In this document: piece after piece, positions 1 to 8,745 of the stretch
How the letters are laid out: each line of letters opens with the position of its first letter
Numbering within the stretch: the first letter of the stretch is position 1
DNA from: Clostridia bacterium
Lineage (GTDB): Bacteria; Bacillota; Clostridia; Lachnospirales; Lachnospiraceae
Length of the DNA: 64,000 nt
Reading direction: 5' to 3'
Assembly (NCBI GenBank): GCA_910576205.1
Contig: CAJTHL010000016.1
Location: 30,728-94,727 of the forward strand
Position numbers and translations under genes: made by a program
Notes under the pieces: generated by a model
Database searches by the model: none
Told to the model about the DNA's origin: nothing
Seen by the model: only the letters and a program-made list of their open reading frames with translations

Positions 1-1855
1 CTCCCGGGCACACGCCTGCGCCGTACCGCCCTGCGCCACAGCCCTGGCATTGCTGGCGGCAGTTTAAGGTAATCGCCTCCTGCTGGCTCTTCTCCCATTC
101 CCGCTTCAGAAATTCCTTTGTCACGCCCACATCCAGGAAATCCCAGGGTAGGATTTCATCTGTCTTTCGCTTCCGGGAGGTGTAAAAGGCCACATCCGTG
201 CCTGTCTTTTCTATGGCCTTCTCCCACCGCTCCATATGGAAGCACTCGGTCCAGGAATCGAAAAGGCATCCGCTCTGGTAGGCTTCCAAAAGAAGCCCGG
301 AAAGCCTCCTGTCGCCCCTGGCAAACAATCCCTCCAGGATAGACACATCCGCCTCATGCCAGTTGTATTTCATGCTCTTTCTGTTAAGCTGCTCTTTCAC
401 CTCCTGGTTTACCGTGTGGGCCTTCTCCAGAAATTCCTCCCGGGTGTTCATAGACGCCCACTGGAAGGGAGTAAAGGGCTTGGGCACAAAGAAAGACGTG
501 CTGATGGTGATCTGACATTTTCCGTTTCTCTGATCCTTGGGAATCTCATAGTACCGCCTGGCGATCTTTTCCGCCAGACGCGGAATCCCCCTGATATCCT
601 CCTCAGTCTCCGAGGGGAGGCCCAGCATAAAATAAAGCTTTACCTTGCTCCAGCCACCGTCAAAGGCCTGTCCGGCCCCGGACAGAATATCCTCCTCCGT
701 AAGACCTTTGTTGATGACGTTTCGCATACGCTGGGTGCCCGCCTCCGGGGCAAAGGTAAGACTGCTCTTGCGGATATCCTGCACCTTACTCATAACATCC
801 AGGGAAAAGGCGTCGATGCGCAGGGAGGGAAGGGACAGGTTAACGCCCTTGTTCCCGAAATTCTCTATAAGGAAATCCACAAGTTCCGGAAGCTCCGTGT
901 AGTCGCTGGAGCTAAGAGAGCTTAGGGAAATCTCCTCGTGGCCCGTGGCCGCAATCATCTGGCAGGCGCGTTCTTTGAGCATCTCCACATCCCGCTGGCG
1001 GGTGGGCCGGTACAGCATGCCCGCCTGGCAGAACCGGCATCCCCGGATGCATCCCCGCTGGATTTCCAGCACCACCCGGTCCTGGGTGGCCTTGATAAAG
1101 GGAAGCAGGGGTTTTTCCGGATAAAAGGTATGGCTTAGGTCAAAGACCATCTGTTTTTCCACTCTGGCAGGCGCTGCGGGATGATTTGGCCCAAAGGACT
1201 CAAGGGTGCCGTCCTCCTTGTAAGCCACATCGTAGAGGCATGGCACATAGATACCCGGAATCCCGGCGGCCTTTATAAGAAAATCAAAGCGGCTTCCCCC
1301 CTGGGCCTTATTGGCCTTCCAGGCGTCCAGAAGGGCAAAATAGGAGGTTTCCCCCTCCCCCATATAAAATAAGTCAAAAAAGTCCGCAAGGGGCTCCGGA
1401 TTGGCCGCGCAGGGCCCTCCTCCGATGACAAGGGGGTCGCCTTCGTCCCTGTCCCGGGCATAGATGGGAATGCCGGACAAATCCAGCACCTGGAGCACAT
1501 TGGTATAGCACATCTCGTATTGCAGGGTGATGCCCAGGAAGTCAAAATCCCCCAGGGGGTCCTGGGACTCCAGGGCAAACAGGGGGATTTTCCTCTCCCG
1601 CATAATCCTATCCAGATCTACCCAGGGGGAATACACCCGCTCGCACCAGGTATCCTCCCTCTGGTTCAGCATGTCGTAGAGAATCTGGATGCCCAGATGG
1701 GACATGCCAATCTCATAGACATCCGGAAAACACATACAGAAACGGATATCCACCTTCCCCTTATCCTTTGTAATCACATTGACCTCATTTCCCAGATAGC
1801 GGGCCGGTTTGTCAATGGTCAGAAGAATCTCATCGCTCAAGGCCAGTTTTTTCAT
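1..1855 (-). CDS. B12-binding-like radical SAM protein (TIGR03960 type), 3' end cut by window
   Basis: This is the first ~618 codons of a radical SAM protein, reading leftward off the window. The N-terminal ~200 residues match the cobalamin-binding-like half of the family, with GMSHLG and a GGGPCAANPEP loop. The 4Fe-4S signature CIRGCRFC (CxxxCxxC) lies near residues 265-275, followed by the radical SAM barrel and a Cys-rich tail. The ATG at 1853-1855 follows a perfect GGAGGAG (1864-1870). In Firmicutes this family usually precedes a TIGR03936 partner, RNase G and rplU-rpmA-obg; those would lie left of base 1 and cannot be seen. The substrate is unknown. It is separated by a hairpin from the secretion locus and is probably not part of it. 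Confidence 0.85.
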   Translation of the reverse strand, partial: MKKLALSDEILLTIDKPARYLGNEVNVITKDKGKVDIRFCMCFPDVYEIGMSHLGIQILYDMLNQREDTWCERVYSPWVDLDRIMRERKIPLFALESQDPLGDFDFLGITLQYEMCYTNVLQVLDLSGIPIYARDRDEGDPLVIGGGPCAANPEPLADFFDLFYMGEGETSYFALLDAWKANKAQGGSRFDFLIKAAGIPGIYVPCLYDVAYKEDGTLESFGPNHPAAPARVEKQMVFDLSHTFYPEKPLLPFIKATQDRVVLEIQRGCIRGCRFCQAGMLYRPTRQRDVEMLKERACQMIAATGHEEISLSSLSSSDYTELPELVDFLIENFGNKGVNLSLPSLRIDAFSLDVMSKVQDIRKSSLTFAPEAGTQRMRNVINKGLTEEDILSGAGQAFDGGWSKVKLYFMLGLPSETEEDIRGIPRLAEKIARRYYEIPKDQRNGKCQITISTSFFVPKPFTPFQWASMNTREEFLEKAHTVNQEVKEQLNRKSMKYNWHEADVSILEGLFARGDRRLSGLLLEAYQSGCLFDSWTECFHMERWEKAIEKTGTDVAFYTSRKRKTDEILPWDFLDVGVTKEFLKREWEKSQQEAITLNCRQQCQGCGAGRYGAGVCPG

Positions 1856-1886
1856 ACTTAAAACTCCTCCCGGATAGGTATGATAA

Positions 1887-1922
1887 GACGGGGAGACTGT
1901 CCTTGGACGTGTTCTCCCCGTC
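1887..1922 (-). terminator. Hairpin terminator at end of the secretion locus
   Basis: A 10-bp perfect inverted repeat (GACGGGGAGA / TCTCCCCGTC) lies 27 bases past the stop of the last gene in the locus. It is followed on the minus strand by a short TTAT tract. It separates the locus from the radical SAM gene. Confidence 0.6.
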
Positions 1923-1948
1923 AAACACCATACGCACCAGTTTCTGAT

Positions 1949-4213
1949 TTATTTCACAGAACCCCTGTTTTCCCGGGTTTTCCCAAAGAACACACAGGTG
2001 ACGTCCGTGTCAATTTTGCTGCTGTCCTTCCCATTGTACAACATCAGGTCCCCGTTGTCACGCTTAAAACTGTAATCCGACAGATATGCCACCTTTCCGC
2101 CCTCTACCACGCCGTAGGAGCCTGCGGCGCAGTCGCCTGCGATCTTCTGGGTTTTCCCCTTATAATAGCTGTACAGCTCGCCCTCCTGCTGATCGGAGTC
2201 AATGTCCTTCAGATACAGCAGACGGTCGTCGTCGCTGCTGTTGAGGGAGTAGGGATACACGTCGGAGTCAATCTTTGTTTCATTGAGATAGAGGTCCGCA
2301 GCGTCCCCATCCTTATTTTCCTCGCAGAAATAATAGACGCCGTTGTCTGTGCTGGCTGCCAGATAGGAAATATCCTCGCTGATAAGGTCAAACTTCCCGC
2401 CTTCCTTTTTGTAGTCCCAGGCGTTTAAGCTGATTTCCTGTCCCAGATATATTCCGTCCTTGTCATAGTCGTCCGTATAAACCGCCACATAGATTTCATC
2501 TGTCTTTTTATTATAAACCATGCTTAGGTCGTCCACATCCTCCATTTCAATTTCCGTCACCGGGCGCATTTCCTTTCCGCTTATAAACTGGATTACCGTG
2601 GAGCTCTTCATCTTATCTACAAACTCCTCATAAAAACTGCCGGAACCGGATTCGCTCCATTTGGACAGCTTTAATTTGTCCATGTTTTCCAAATCAAAGG
2701 CATAGTAAAACAGCATAGGCGTTTCGGCTCCCGATACCGTCTGGATACCATCCTCCAGATTTTCGATCTCGGCCATCAGCTCCCCGGAATCCGCTCCCAG
2801 CTTATAGTAATAGATGGACACCTGGGCAATCTCCAGAGGCTGCTCTTTGAGGGATTCCCGGAACCTGTCCCGGTATCTTTTCAGATCGTACTCCGCAACG
2901 GCGTCATAGTACTCGTCAGAAGTCTTAACGACCTCCCTTCTCCCCCAGAAGCTGTCCTCATAGCTCTTTGTCTGATAATCCTCAATCCGGGGCTCCTGCA
3001 TATTGGAATCCGCGCCCAGCATGTCGTCGTCAAAAAGATCGTACATGGTGTAGCCGCTGTCCTCCTCCTCGGATTTCAGGTAATACATTTCCAGCTTCTC
3101 ATTAATATTATAGGTAAAGACCTGGGACACCTCAGAGGCGATTTTCTCCGGTTCCCCAAAGTTCCGGCATATATAGAGATCTTCTTCCTTTACATACACC
3201 AGGGTTGAGAAATCGTCGGAGTAATCCACTACCCAGGAAACATTGTCAATCTTCTCCTTATCCTTTTTCCCTGCCAGATCCTGGTAATAAAGCTTGTACT
3301 CTTCGTCGTCCGTCTCTTTCCAGATAATATATTTGTCATCCTTGGAAATGGCGTAGCTGTCCACATCCGACGCCAGGCGCTCCTTGTCCTCTGTGCTGGC
3401 CAGGTAAAGCTTTCTGTCCGAGGGGTCTTTGATGTAGACGATCTTATCCTTGGAAATCACGCTGTAACGGACAATATCGGAATCCAGCCTCTGGGAATCG
3501 TCTCCCTTTCCGCCGGCCTTCTGGAAATACACGTCGTAGACGCTGCCGTTTACATTCCTCTTATAAAAGATGTATTTGCCGTCCCGGGTATACTGAAGCG
3601 GCGAAGCAGTGCCGGAATACAGATTCCCTTCTTCGGAGCTGTCATAGAAATCATCGCTGATGTGGCCCGGCTCATGCTTCCTGCCGCTGGCAATGGTAAG
3701 CTCATTATCCTTCAAATACAATAAAGGCTTTGTCTCCTTCTTCCCGGAAAACACCTTTGGCAGAAATACCACCGCCACAATCAGAACTGCCACAATCGCG
3801 GCCACGCCGCCAATCATTCCCAGGGGCAGTTTTTTCCTGGGCTTCTCTGGCTGGGTAAAGGTGCCATAAGCTTCCCCGCCTGTGGCAGCCACCGCCGTCT
3901 GGCTCAGAGACGCCCCGCAGTTTCCACAGAAGGTATCCCCCTCCTTATTCTGCGCGCCGCACCTGGGACAGTAGACCACCGTCTCCACGGCTCCGCTCCA
4001 AACCGGGGTTGTCTCCTCCGTCCCGGCTTCGCCGCTTTTGGTTTCCTGCTCCACGGTTTCTCCGCTTCCGGCTCCCAGAATCACCGTCCCACTGTCCTGG
4101 CCTTCCGCCCCAGACCCGGCCGCTTCGCTGCCCCCCATAGGATTTCCGCAGTTTGGGCAGAACGCAACGTTTTCCTCAGATCCCAGATCCGTTCCACATT
4201 TCTCACAAAACAT
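1949..4213 (-). CDS. Double zinc-ribbon membrane protein with large beta-propeller-like ectodomain
   Basis: 754 residues. Two CxxC...CxxC zinc ribbons lie at residues 3-22 and 82-99 and a membrane segment at ~131-152. A large extracytoplasmic part has repeated Tyr/Asp-rich strands (YLKD, YFQKAG, YYQDLAGK, LYICRNFG), like DUF5050/WD-type propeller proteins. I start it at the ATG at 4211-4213 because the upstream in-frame ATG (4229-4231) sits inside the GGGAGGA ribosome site, and because the MFCEKCG start matches four neighbours. A cytosolic TVIL sequence (Thr43) resembles the Thr motif found in other proteins here. It is the last gene of the locus. The function is unknown; a sensor or cell-wall-facing accessory protein of the secretion system is inference. 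Confidence 0.75.
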   Translation of the reverse strand: MFCEKCGTDLGSEENVAFCPNCGNPMGGSEAAGSGAEGQDSGTVILGAGSGETVEQETKSGEAGTEETTPVWSGAVETVVYCPRCGAQNKEGDTFCGNCGASLSQTAVAATGGEAYGTFTQPEKPRKKLPLGMIGGVAAIVAVLIVAVVFLPKVFSGKKETKPLLYLKDNELTIASGRKHEPGHISDDFYDSSEEGNLYSGTASPLQYTRDGKYIFYKRNVNGSVYDVYFQKAGGKGDDSQRLDSDIVRYSVISKDKIVYIKDPSDRKLYLASTEDKERLASDVDSYAISKDDKYIIWKETDDEEYKLYYQDLAGKKDKEKIDNVSWVVDYSDDFSTLVYVKEEDLYICRNFGEPEKIASEVSQVFTYNINEKLEMYYLKSEEEDSGYTMYDLFDDDMLGADSNMQEPRIEDYQTKSYEDSFWGRREVVKTSDEYYDAVAEYDLKRYRDRFRESLKEQPLEIAQVSIYYYKLGADSGELMAEIENLEDGIQTVSGAETPMLFYYAFDLENMDKLKLSKWSESGSGSFYEEFVDKMKSSTVIQFISGKEMRPVTEIEMEDVDDLSMVYNKKTDEIYVAVYTDDYDKDGIYLGQEISLNAWDYKKEGGKFDLISEDISYLAASTDNGVYYFCEENKDGDAADLYLNETKIDSDVYPYSLNSSDDDRLLYLKDIDSDQQEGELYSYYKGKTQKIAGDCAAGSYGVVEGGKVAYLSDYSFKRDNGDLMLYNGKDSSKIDTDVTCVFFGKTRENRGSVK

Positions 4214-4305
4214 GATTATTTCCTCCCACATAAGATGTCACATAAAATAACATTGGTTCAACAAATATAATATACCATATTCTACAGGATTCGACAATAA
4301 GGCAA

Positions 4306-6111
4306 TTAATACTGGATTTCTTCTTTATTTAAGGCCTCCTGCACCAGACGCCTGTTTTCCTCCAGAATACTGGTTGACGGATACCCGTTCATCTGCTCCA
4401 GGGCCCTGGTCAGCACCGCCTTGGAAAGGGCCAGATCATAGTCTGAGAGGAGCGCATTTCCGGCATCCGGGAAAATATCCCGGCTGGCCATAACCATCTC
4501 CTCATATTCCAGGATAAAGCCCGCGTTGTCCGACTCCAGCCTGCTTAAGGGGCCTGGACTTAAGGCGTCAAAATCAGCCGGCGAATATTTGGCGGGAAGG
4601 TTCAGATACCACGTTCTGGAGTAAAACCACTGGTTTAACATGCTGTCCTTAAACTGTCTTCCATGTCTGGCAAAGATCTCATTTCTGGCAATCCTGAGCT
4701 CCGCCAGGCTAAGGCCCTCCAGATCCTTCTCTGTCACCGCTCTCTGGTGAGAGAAATCCAGAATATAATCAAGCCCCATATAGTCCCCGGAAAAGACGCC
4801 GTTTATATCTGCCTGGGGTACATAGGATTTCTGGTAATGTCCGTTAAATTCCGAAGCTTCTGAGGTTTCCAGAACCACATCCCGGAACTCTGTGGGGTTT
4901 TCCCTGTCCGTGGCAGTGTATTTAAACACGTAATAATCCTGCTGCTCCTGGTAAATGCTGATATAGATATCCTCCAGAATGGATTCCAGGTCATTTACAT
5001 TGGCAGAATAATATCTGCCGGAGCACTGGCTGGCAAGGTTCTGCAAAGCCGCCGCGTCATACTCTTCCCCGATGCCGATAATAAACAGGGGAATTCCCGT
5101 ATTCTTCGCCATAGTCACCACATCGTCAAAGGTGTAGCTGCTGGCGTTTTCCATGCCGTCCGTAAAGCCAATGACGCATTTAACACCGTCCTGGAAATGG
5201 GTCTGGAGAAGCCCCGCGTAGAGGGCGTCATAAAGGGCCGTATTTCCCCAGGTGTCAATACCGGCAATGGCATTTTTAAGAACCTCCACCTGACTGGAGA
5301 AATCCTGTTCCAGATAGACGTAATCGTCAAAGGAAATTACCTCCACCTGGTCTCCCGACCTTAAATTCATCTGATCCACCAGGGCATTTGCCGCGTTCCT
5401 GGCCTGCTGCATCTTGTTGTATCCGTCCATGCTGGCGCTGGCGTCAAGCACCAGGTTCACGCTGATTCTGTCCTGGTTTAACACCTGGTAAACCTCCCCC
5501 AGAGACGCGTCTGTGACATTTCCCCTCTGGTCTATCTCCGTCACCTTAAAATCCGACGCCTCCAGATCTTTCACCGGCTCCCCTGTATCGTCGGTAATAC
5601 TGGCATACAGAGTCACCTCCGGAAACCCGGTGTTATCCACCTGCCTCACCTCAATATGGATGTCCTTTTTCACCCCGGTAAACACTTCCTGGGCCTCTTC
5701 CCGGGCTTCCCCGGGCTCCGTCCCGTCCTGCTCCTCCTGGCGCTCTCTTCCCCGGCCGTCAAAGGAGGTTTCCTCCCCTTTTCCCCTGCCAGAAAGAAGA
5801 ACAATAATAAAAATCACCGCCAGAAGGATCAAGGCAATAAAGGTCAGAAGAAGAATACCCAGAGGTCTCGCCCCCTTTTTCTCCTTCCCGGAATCCGGTT
5901 CCCACTGCAGCGCCTCTCCCTGCAAAATCCCCTGCCCATAAGCCTGGGGAGACAAAAGCTCTGTTTTTTCTCCCCCCGCTCCACCCCCGGCCGGCGGATA
6001 TTCCTGCCCTGTCAGTATCTCCGTTCTGTCCTCTCCCGTCACAGCCCCGCCGCACCTGGGGCAGAATCTGGATCCGTCTTTTATCTCATTTCCACAATTT
6101 TTACAAAACAT
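4306..6111 (-). CDS. Zinc-ribbon / TM / VWA / YARHG-domain membrane protein
   Basis: 601 residues. The zinc ribbon uses C3, C6, C17 and C20. A linker carries two near-identical Thr motifs (RTEIL at Thr30, KTELL at Thr50), followed by a membrane helix at ~83-106. The VWA domain starts near residue 215 and has an intact MIDAS (DASAS, residues 223-227). A C-terminal YARHG domain is marked by ARNEIFARHG. The expected topology is a cytosolic zinc ribbon and Thr motifs with the VWA and YARHG domains outside. The Thr motifs are good candidates for phosphorylation by the kinases of the locus and capture by its FHA domains. The ribosome site is GAGGGAG. The adhesive or scaffolding ligand of the VWA domain is unknown. 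Confidence 0.8.
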   Translation of the reverse strand: MFCKNCGNEIKDGSRFCPRCGGAVTGEDRTEILTGQEYPPAGGGAGGEKTELLSPQAYGQGILQGEALQWEPDSGKEKKGARPLGILLLTFIALILLAVIFIIVLLSGRGKGEETSFDGRGRERQEEQDGTEPGEAREEAQEVFTGVKKDIHIEVRQVDNTGFPEVTLYASITDDTGEPVKDLEASDFKVTEIDQRGNVTDASLGEVYQVLNQDRISVNLVLDASASMDGYNKMQQARNAANALVDQMNLRSGDQVEVISFDDYVYLEQDFSSQVEVLKNAIAGIDTWGNTALYDALYAGLLQTHFQDGVKCVIGFTDGMENASSYTFDDVVTMAKNTGIPLFIIGIGEEYDAAALQNLASQCSGRYYSANVNDLESILEDIYISIYQEQQDYYVFKYTATDRENPTEFRDVVLETSEASEFNGHYQKSYVPQADINGVFSGDYMGLDYILDFSHQRAVTEKDLEGLSLAELRIARNEIFARHGRQFKDSMLNQWFYSRTWYLNLPAKYSPADFDALSPGPLSRLESDNAGFILEYEEMVMASRDIFPDAGNALLSDYDLALSKAVLTRALEQMNGYPSTSILEENRRLVQEALNKEEIQY

Positions 6112-6138
6112 CCCCTAAACTCCCTCTTCAGATCTTTT

Positions 6139-7821
6139 TCAGGAGATCCCCACCTCATCCAGAATCTCCTGGAAGAAATCCGCGTACCGCTCCAGGATCT
6201 CCCCGTTTCTGGCTGCTCCGGTCAGGGTGAAGGTGTTATCGGGAAACACCTGGAATTCTGCGGAAAAGCCCTCCCCCTCCCGGCTGCCCCGGTAATACAC
6301 GTAAAGATTGCCGTTTTCATCCACGTACCCGTCCCAGCTTCCGGCCTTGTCCGAATAGGTATCCAGGATATCTCCCACCGTCATCTCCTGGCTCCGTCCG
6401 TTTAAGACGCCGTCCCGGGCCACGGTAATTCCCTCTTCCACCTGGCCAGAGCCTTCCCCTGATGTGGACGCCGCCAGCAGGGCCCTGTCCCTGGATTCAT
6501 CGCCTGTACCGCTGTCCTTTTCCGGTGTTTCCCCGGAATCCTTCTGGTCTGTAGAATCCGCTGCCTCTCCTTCCTCCGAAGCCTCTTTGGGCTTCTGCGG
6601 ATTGTCCTCCCCGGCATCGCCGGACTCCTCCCGGTCTTTCTGCAGATCCTTCCCATCCTCCTCATCCTGGGGGAATGCCTCCTCCTGGCCGAACACAGTC
6701 TCCACCCTGTTCTTAAAATCATCCACCTTGTCTTTATTCACAAAATAGGCGATGCCAAGTCCCGCCACAAGCACCAGGCAGATAATCAGGACAATCAGGG
6801 TTTTTCTGAGAAACCGGTAGAGCTTATCCGCATGCCTCTCCCTGCGCACCTTCTTTGAGGCAAAGAGCTCCGCGTACAGCTCCTCCATACTGTGCTGCCG
6901 GTTGTCCGCCAGCACGGAAAGCCCCTTCTCAATGGCTGCCGCCACATACCGGGGCGTTTTCTTCGCCAGGCTCCGGACCGGGATCAGCTTGTCCTCCCGT
7001 ATCCGCTCCGCTGCCTCCACAGGCACCTGCCCGGTTATCATCCGGTACAGCACGGCGCAGAGTCCGTAAATATCCGTCCCGGCCCCCTGCTCTCCCTTTC
7101 TGGAATACTGCTCGATGGGGGCATACCCGTGTTTTAGCATGACGGTCATGCTCTTATCGCCCTCCCCGTCAAAATACCTGGCCGCCCCGAAATCGATAAG
7201 CTTTATATTCCCGTTTTTTTCCAGCATAATATTGTCCGGGCTGATATCCCGATGGAGAAGCTTGTTTCTATGGATAATGGCCAGAGAGCTGATAAGGGGC
7301 TCTATAAGCTTCAAAGCCTCCTTTGCCGGAAGCTTTCCTCCCTTCTCCTCCAGATATTTTTTTAAGGAAACACCCTCTATGTATTCCATGACAATGTAGG
7401 CAGTTCCGTTTTCATAAAAAAAATCCTTCACGGTGACGATTCCGGGAAGCTCAAAAAAGCGGGCCAGTATGGCCGCCTCGTTTACATATCGTTTAAGGCC
7501 CACTTCAAAATCGCCGTTTCTGTCCCCAGCAGTGGTGGTAAGAAAATTCCCGCTGTCCGACGTGGTATCCCTGGACACCATACTGCCCGGATAGTATTCC
7601 TTGATGGCTGTCCGGATCTGCATATTGGTGTCCCACGCCAGGTAGGTGATGCCAAAGCCTCCCTCCCCCAGAGTACGCCCCACCCGGTATTTTCCGTTCA
7701 GCAGTGTGCCTGGCGTCAGAATCCATTTGGGCTGCACATAGCTTTGCAGCGAAAACCCGCAGTAAGGGCAGACTGGCGACGCGTCGTCTATGCATTGAAA
7801 GCATCCATAACACTGTTTCAT
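6139..7821 (-). CDS. Membrane Ser/Thr protein kinase with N-terminal zinc ribbon
   Basis: 560 residues. A Cys-rich ribbon (C4, C7, C10, C18, C21) precedes a complete eukaryotic-like kinase domain at ~44-320. It has the glycine loop GEGGFG (52-57), Lys74 in the VAIK position, HRD at 190-192 and DFG at 210-212, so it should be active. One membrane helix follows at ~341-361, then an acidic linker and a C-terminal extracytoplasmic domain. There is no PASTA repeat, unlike the PrkC family. It lies 66 bases after the PP2C gene, the usual kinase/phosphatase pairing. It is the likely writer of phosphothreonine for the three FHA proteins of the locus; the targets are inference. Confidence 0.9.
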   Translation of the reverse strand: MKQCYGCFQCIDDASPVCPYCGFSLQSYVQPKWILTPGTLLNGKYRVGRTLGEGGFGITYLAWDTNMQIRTAIKEYYPGSMVSRDTTSDSGNFLTTTAGDRNGDFEVGLKRYVNEAAILARFFELPGIVTVKDFFYENGTAYIVMEYIEGVSLKKYLEEKGGKLPAKEALKLIEPLISSLAIIHRNKLLHRDISPDNIMLEKNGNIKLIDFGAARYFDGEGDKSMTVMLKHGYAPIEQYSRKGEQGAGTDIYGLCAVLYRMITGQVPVEAAERIREDKLIPVRSLAKKTPRYVAAAIEKGLSVLADNRQHSMEELYAELFASKKVRRERHADKLYRFLRKTLIVLIICLVLVAGLGIAYFVNKDKVDDFKNRVETVFGQEEAFPQDEEDGKDLQKDREESGDAGEDNPQKPKEASEEGEAADSTDQKDSGETPEKDSGTGDESRDRALLAASTSGEGSGQVEEGITVARDGVLNGRSQEMTVGDILDTYSDKAGSWDGYVDENGNLYVYYRGSREGEGFSAEFQVFPDNTFTLTGAARNGEILERYADFFQEILDEVGIS

Positions 7822-7887
7822 TTGTAAGTTCCTCGTTTTTTATCCTGTTTATGAAATCTTCTATTTCAGATAACCCTGTGCTGCCCA

Positions 7888-8637
7888 TTAAGAGGCACAC
7901 TTCACCAGAACCACCGACACATTATCCCCGGCTCCCTGCCCATAGGCCTTTGCCAGCAGTTCTTTTGCGCTTTCCTGTAAATTCCCTTTTGCCAGGCCCC
8001 GCAGGGTCTTTTTCAGATATTTTTCCGGACAGTACCTGTACAGTCCATCCGAGCACAACAGAAACGCATCTCCCTTTTTCAAAAGATCCGTCCGCACAGA
8101 CAGGGAAACCTCCTTCCCCGTCCCCACAGCGTTTACCAGCTTCCCGAAATTGGGATGGTTTTTAATCTGTTTCCCGGTCAGCGCCTCCTGCACAGAAACC
8201 TGGTTTTCCCACACGTCATCGGTCATAAGAGACACCGTCTTAAATCCCCTGTGAAGGTAAATCCTGCTGTCCCCGGCCGAAAAAACCCCGTAGGCGTCCC
8301 CGTAAATAAACAACGCGACGCAGGTAGAACCACATACCTGCGACCTGTTGTATTCCATATAAATTTTCCGGTTGATTTCCTCGATTCTGTTCTGGAGGGA
8401 AATCGTCATGTTCCGGAAGTTTCCGCCGAAAAGCTCCGGCCGGAAGCCGTCCGCCCAGGCCTTAAGGCCTTCCGTTAAGGCCCGGCTTGCAAGCTCCCCG
8501 TCCGCGTGGCCTCCCATGCCGTCCGCCACGGCAAAAAGGTACATTCCCTGCTCCCGGCGGGCCGCCATCAGCAGGGAATCCTGATTGACCTCTCTCTTTA
8601 ATCCCTTGTCACATATGCCAAAATAACCTATCTGCAT
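7888..8637 (-). CDS. PP2C-family Ser/Thr protein phosphatase
   Basis: 249 residues, the usual size for a stand-alone bacterial PP2C (Stp/PrpC type). Metal-binding motifs are visible: NQDS near residues 18-21, ADGMGGH near 38-44, CSDGL near 197 and a terminal GDNVSVV. It is a soluble Mn/Mg-dependent phosphatase expected to reverse the kinase encoded just downstream. The ribosome site is weak (AGAGGAAA about 14 bases from the ATG), but the N-terminus (GICDKGLKREVNQDS) is canonical, so this start is kept. It lies in the middle of the secretion locus. Confidence 0.92.
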   Translation of the reverse strand: MQIGYFGICDKGLKREVNQDSLLMAARREQGMYLFAVADGMGGHADGELASRALTEGLKAWADGFRPELFGGNFRNMTISLQNRIEEINRKIYMEYNRSQVCGSTCVALFIYGDAYGVFSAGDSRIYLHRGFKTVSLMTDDVWENQVSVQEALTGKQIKNHPNFGKLVNAVGTGKEVSLSVRTDLLKKGDAFLLCSDGLYRYCPEKYLKKTLRGLAKGNLQESAKELLAKAYGQGAGDNVSVVLVKCAS

Positions 8638-8664
8638 AGCCAGTCTTAATTTCCTCTCACCAGG

Positions 8665-8745
8665 TCAGCCCGTCTCCTATAGCATGGAAGCGGGCCTCAG
8701 CCCGTCTTTCTAAACGTGGAAAAAGATTCTCAGCCCATCTCCACC
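8665..8745. repeat. Three short direct repeats TCAGCCC[G/A]TCT
   Basis: The 11-base word occurs around 8667, 8698 and 8731. The last copy overlaps the stop codon of the VWA-FHA gene, so the gap to the PP2C gene looks like partial duplications of that gene's 3' end. No function is evident. Confidence 0.4.
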